Shown here piece after piece: positions 6,890 to 9,258 of a DNA stretch of 9,258 nt (positions are counted from its first letter, which is position 1; each line of letters opens with the position of its first letter). The position numbers and the translations under genes are program-made. The notes beneath the pieces were generated by a model that saw only the letters and a program-made list of their open reading frames with translations, was not told where the DNA came from and did not search any database. Origin of the DNA: Acidobacteriaceae bacterium (GTDB lineage: Bacteria > Acidobacteriota > Terriglobia > Terriglobales > Acidobacteriaceae); NCBI GenBank assembly GCA_030042915.1, contig JASHYS010000285.1:1-9258 (forward strand), written 5' to 3'.

Positions 6890-7549
6890 ATGCAGAGCAG
6901 GGATGTTCGTCAAAAAATTCGTGACATTGGCATCGTGCCGTGTGCGCGTGTCAAGGTACCTGAGCATGCGCGATTTGCCGCAGAAACCCTCTACGCAGCC
7001 GGAATTCCCTTGGTCGAAATTCCATTGACGTTACCACAGGCGCCCGAGGTCATCGCAGAATTGGTGAAGCGCTACCCGGACCTGGTCGTGGGAGCGGGGA
7101 CGGTTCTCAATGAGGAGTCGGCACGACGCTCGATCGACGCGGGGGCGCGGTTCCTGACCAGCCCAGGCTTTGTGCCGGAGGTGGTAGCTTGCGCGAAGCG
7201 ACAGGATGTCGTCGTCTTTCCCGGAGCACTGACACCGACCGAGGTGATCGACGCATGGAAGGCGGGAGCGGACTTCGTGAAGATTTTCCCGGCGGCTACG
7301 GCAGGCGGAACGCACTATGTGCGCGCGCTCAAAGTGCCTCTTCCCCAAATTCCCTTGATTGTGACCGGCGGAGTGAATCAGCTGACAGCCTTCGACTACA
7401 TCCTTGCCGGAGCGACGGCTATTGGAGTGGGCGGCGAGCTGCTGCCCAAGGAAGCTCTCCAGCGGGGCCAGGATGAAAGGATTCATGAATTGGCGCGCCG
7501 CTTCCTCATCATGGTGAAGGAAGCGCGGGCGCAACGCGACGTCGATTAG
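6890..7549 (+). CDS. KDPG/KDPGal-family aldolase (2-dehydro-3-deoxy-phosphogluconate aldolase type)
   Basis: A 219-residue class I aldolase of the Eda/DgoA family, cytoplasmic, expected to cleave a 2-keto-3-deoxy-6-phospho sugar acid to pyruvate and glyceraldehyde-3-phosphate. A TIM-barrel pattern is visible. Strand-end motifs are GIVPCARVK (14-22), VEIPLTLP (42-49) with the presumed catalytic Glu43, GAGTVLN (68-74), TSPGF (90-94), FPGALTP (110-116), FVKIFPA (129-135) with the Schiff-base Lys131, TGGV (159-162) and GVGGELL (179-185). ATG 6890 is chosen because GGAGG sits at 6881-6885; an upstream in-frame TTG at 6830 has no such support. The segment after Glu43 lacks the Arg found in E. coli Eda (EVTLRT) and resembles DgoA (EIPLNSP) or other relatives, so the sugar acid and stereochemistry remain open. 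No dehydratase or sugar-acid kinase gene is adjacent. It could be read through from the efflux operon 80 bp upstream, but it has its own ribosome binding site. Confidence 0.9.
   Translation: MQSRDVRQKIRDIGIVPCARVKVPEHARFAAETLYAAGIPLVEIPLTLPQAPEVIAELVKRYPDLVVGAGTVLNEESARRSIDAGARFLTSPGFVPEVVACAKRQDVVVFPGALTPTEVIDAWKAGADFVKIFPAATAGGTHYVRALKVPLPQIPLIVTGGVNQLTAFDYILAGATAIGVGGELLPKEALQRGQDERIHELARRFLIMVKEARAQRDVD
7499..7525. repeat. Inverted repeat at the 3' end of the aldolase gene
   Basis: CGCTTCCT (7499-7506) and AGGAAGCG (7518-7525) form a perfect 8-bp stem with an 11-base loop inside the last codons of the aldolase gene. GC-rich flanks can add about four more pairs across a three-base bulge. 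Seen from the converging kinase gene, the hairpin would lie about 30 bases past its stop codon, where a 3'-end structure could act. No T-run follows on either strand, so an intrinsic terminator is not supported. Confidence 0.4.
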
Positions 7550-7554
7550 CACGC

Positions 7555-9258
7555 TTATTTCGAGGCCGTGGATGAACGGCTCTTTGCATAAGCCAGGAGA
7601 GCGTCAAATCGCGGATCGCCGTGCAACGCGGCGAGATCAGGATCGGTTGCCATGCCGGCAATGACCCATCGCGGCAGGCCGTGATCAACGGAATCACGCA
7701 GCAGGCGAAGCGCCTCGTCGCGATGGCCTTCGTGGAGCTGAACGCCGGCCAGGTTGTAGGTGGCGAGCGCAGTTTGGGGAGCATTCAAGCCCAGCACGCG
7801 GACATCGGTCGCATGCACCTGTTCCTGCAATTGTTGCGCCTGCTTCAAGTCGCCGCGGCGGCTGAGAATGTTGGCCAGATTGCCCATCGCCGAAAGCGTA
7901 AGCGGATGGTCGGGGCCCAGGACGCGCGTGCGCGCTGCCACCACCTGCTCTTCAAGGGCCAGGGCTTCGTCGAGCTTGCCCTCGTCGCTCAATATGGCCA
8001 TAAGCGTGTTCATTGAGCGAAGCGTTTCGGGATGATCGGGTCCGAGAACGCGGCGCTTGGTGGCCAGGGTTTCGCGCATGAGTGCTTCGGCCTCGGCGAG
8101 ACGGCCCTCGCGGTAGAGAATGATGGCCAGATTTTCTGCCGCGGCCAGGCCCCGCGGAGAATCGGGGCCCTCGATGCGCCGCCAGATAGGAACCTCCTGC
8201 CGGTCCAATGCTTCCGCTTCAGCCCACTTGCCCTGGCCCTGCAGCGTGAGAGACAGATGGTTGGTGGCGACCAGCGTGTCGGGGTTGTCGTCGCCGAGTG
8301 TCCGGCGGCGGTACGCAACCACCTGGCGCTCGAGAGCTTCCGCTTGCGCCGAGTGTCCTTCTTCGTTCAGCACGGCGCCAAGATAATCCATTACCGTCAT
8401 GGTGTCAGGACTGTTGGCGCCCGATTGGCGCATGCGGATGGCGAGCGTCTGGCGCAATAGGTTTTCTGAATCGCTGTATCGTCCGCGCCGGTACAAGACC
8501 CAGGCGATCGAGGTTCGGGCTTTCAAGGTGCCGTCGTTTTCCGGCCCGAGATGGCGCTCGCGAATTGCGGCGGCCTGGCGGTAGATTGACTCGGCGCGCT
8601 CGTACAGGCCCAGGTTCTCGTAAACCTGCCCCATCACCATCATCATTTGCGTCTGCAATTCAGGATCGCTCGCCAGTCCGGATTCGATTTGCGTAGAGGC
8701 TTTGTCGAGAATCTCACGCGCCGTCACCTGGTTGCCGTGGGCTTCGCTGGGATCGGAGACCTTGAACATGCCGGTCATGAAATCGGCGATACGGTTGGCG
8801 CGATCGCGTTCGCGGATGATGCGGCGGAGCTGCACGGCCTCAAGGACGGCGAAGGCAGCCAGCAGAATCACCAGCACCGCCGCCACGCTGACCGCGACAC
8901 GATGACGGCGCACATACTTGCGCATGCGATAGGCAGCGCTGGCCGGCCGCGCCGTGACCGGCATGTGGTTCAGATAGCGCTCGATATCCGCCGCCAGCTC
9001 GGAGGGGGATCCGTAGCGCCGCACGCGGTCCTTCTCCAGCGCCTTCATGGTGATGCAGTCGAGATCGCCACGCAGCAGGCCGGCAAGATGCTTGGGGTCG
9101 GTGTCGCGCTTTTCCGCCGCCGCCGCAGAGGATTCCCTCTCCATCCGCAAGCGCGTACTTGGCCGCGGCGGATCCTGCTCGCGCAGTTGGCGCAGCACCT
9201 GGTCCAGCGGCAGCTTTTTCCATTTCTCGGTGTCGAAGGGAAGCGAGCCGGTGAGCAA
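7555..9258 (-). CDS. Ser/Thr protein kinase with TPR sensor domain, C-terminal part (runs off right edge)
   Basis: The visible 567 residues are the C-terminal portion of a transmembrane Ser/Thr kinase of the bacterial PknB-like type. The frame is open to the right edge, and the first codon in the window is TTG inside the kinase fold (LLTGSLPFD), so it is not a start. Residues 1 to about 97 are the end of the kinase C-lobe, including CITMKALEKDRVRRYGSPSELAADIERYL (69-96). The ATP-binding, HRD and DFG motifs lie outside the window, so activity cannot be judged. A single transmembrane helix covers about 121-141. A helical linker follows, then eight TPR-like units from about 201 to 525, rich in the LGPDHPxTL signature of kinesin-light-chain-like TPRs. 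The C-terminal tail ends with DPDLAALHGDPRFDALL. The TPRs should lie on the far side of the membrane from the kinase and bind a protein or peptide partner. The stop codon is 5 bp from the aldolase stop, so the genes converge. No gene symbol is assigned. Confidence 0.92.
   Translation of the reverse strand: MLTGSLPFDTEKWKKLPLDQVLRQLREQDPPRPSTRLRMERESSAAAAEKRDTDPKHLAGLLRGDLDCITMKALEKDRVRRYGSPSELAADIERYLNHMPVTARPASAAYRMRKYVRRHRVAVSVAAVLVILLAAFAVLEAVQLRRIIRERDRANRIADFMTGMFKVSDPSEAHGNQVTAREILDKASTQIESGLASDPELQTQMMMVMGQVYENLGLYERAESIYRQAAAIRERHLGPENDGTLKARTSIAWVLYRRGRYSDSENLLRQTLAIRMRQSGANSPDTMTVMDYLGAVLNEEGHSAQAEALERQVVAYRRRTLGDDNPDTLVATNHLSLTLQGQGKWAEAEALDRQEVPIWRRIEGPDSPRGLAAAENLAIILYREGRLAEAEALMRETLATKRRVLGPDHPETLRSMNTLMAILSDEGKLDEALALEEQVVAARTRVLGPDHPLTLSAMGNLANILSRRGDLKQAQQLQEQVHATDVRVLGLNAPQTALATYNLAGVQLHEGHRDEALRLLRDSVDHGLPRWVIAGMATDPDLAALHGDPRFDALLAYAKSRSSTASK
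7565..7585 (+). terminator. Possible weak intrinsic terminator of the aldolase transcript
   Basis: GCCGT (7565-7569) pairs with ACGGC (7576-7580) around the six-base loop GGATGA, with a G-U pair possible at the base (7564 with 7581). TCTTT (7581-7585) follows directly. The hairpin begins 15 bases after the aldolase stop codon and falls inside the final codons of the oppositely transcribed kinase gene. The short stem and broken T-run make it weak. Confidence 0.3.
7660..8655 (-). repeat. Tandem TPR-coding repeat, period 126 bp, eight units
   Basis: Within the kinase gene, the inter-helix glycine recurs at residues 217, 259, 301, 343, 385, 427, 469 and 511 of the visible protein, exactly 42 residues apart with no insertion or deletion. 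Examples of the repeated motif are GRLAEAEAL, GKLDEALAL and GHRDEALRL, each followed about 12-20 residues later by a loop such as LGPDHPETL. The period is longer than the 34 residues of a standard TPR and matches the 42-residue kinesin-light-chain-like class. The units have diverged in DNA sequence, so this is an old protein repeat and not a recent DNA duplication. Outer limits are approximate. Confidence 0.8.

Overview
The window looks like a stretch of chromosome from a GC-rich Gram-negative bacterium. An acidobacterium (class Terriglobia or a relative) is the best guess. The reasons are a membrane-anchored Ser/Thr kinase fused to 42-residue TPR repeats, an RND metal-efflux operon of a sequence type that I recall as common in that phylum, and a four-helix PAS histidine kinase. 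This placement rests on remembered family resemblance, not on a search. No rRNA, tRNA, CRISPR array, insertion sequence or phage gene was seen.

Layout, left to right. (1) Positions 1-938, minus strand: the N-terminal 312 residues of a sensor histidine kinase (membrane domain, PAS domain, H-box); its ATPase domain lies beyond the left edge. (2) Positions 939-1246: a 308-bp, comparatively AT-rich divergent control region. It carries candidate promoters in both directions and an 11-bp direct repeat 42 bp apart. (3) Positions 1247-6809, plus strand: a compact three-gene tripartite efflux operon consisting of a TolC/CzcC-type outer-membrane channel, a CzcB/CusB-type adaptor lipoprotein and a CzcA/CusA-type RND pump. 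Both junctions are ATGA stop/start overlaps, which implies translational coupling. (4) Positions 6890-7549, plus strand: a KDPG/KDPGal-family aldolase with its own strong Shine-Dalgarno, 80 bp after the pump gene. (5) Positions 7555-9258, minus strand: the C-terminal part of a Ser/Thr protein kinase with one transmembrane helix and eight TPR units in exact 42-residue register. It converges on the aldolase gene with only 5 bp between the stop codons.

The three efflux genes together encode a complete envelope-spanning pump. The channel sits in the outer membrane, the adaptor is lipid-anchored, and the proton-driven pump in the inner membrane has the D-D-E relay in TM4. By eye, the pump lacks the three methionines of the Cu(I)/Ag(I) pump CusA, so a divalent cation such as Zn, Co, Ni or Cd is more likely, but the substrate is not proven. 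The histidine kinase is transcribed away from the operon, and nothing in the window proves that it controls the pump.

Nothing here clearly amounts to an undescribed system. The points most worth a second look are the repeat-containing control region, the non-canonical H-box, the variant aldolase active site, the cysteine pair in the pump, and the hairpins at the tight convergent gene junction.
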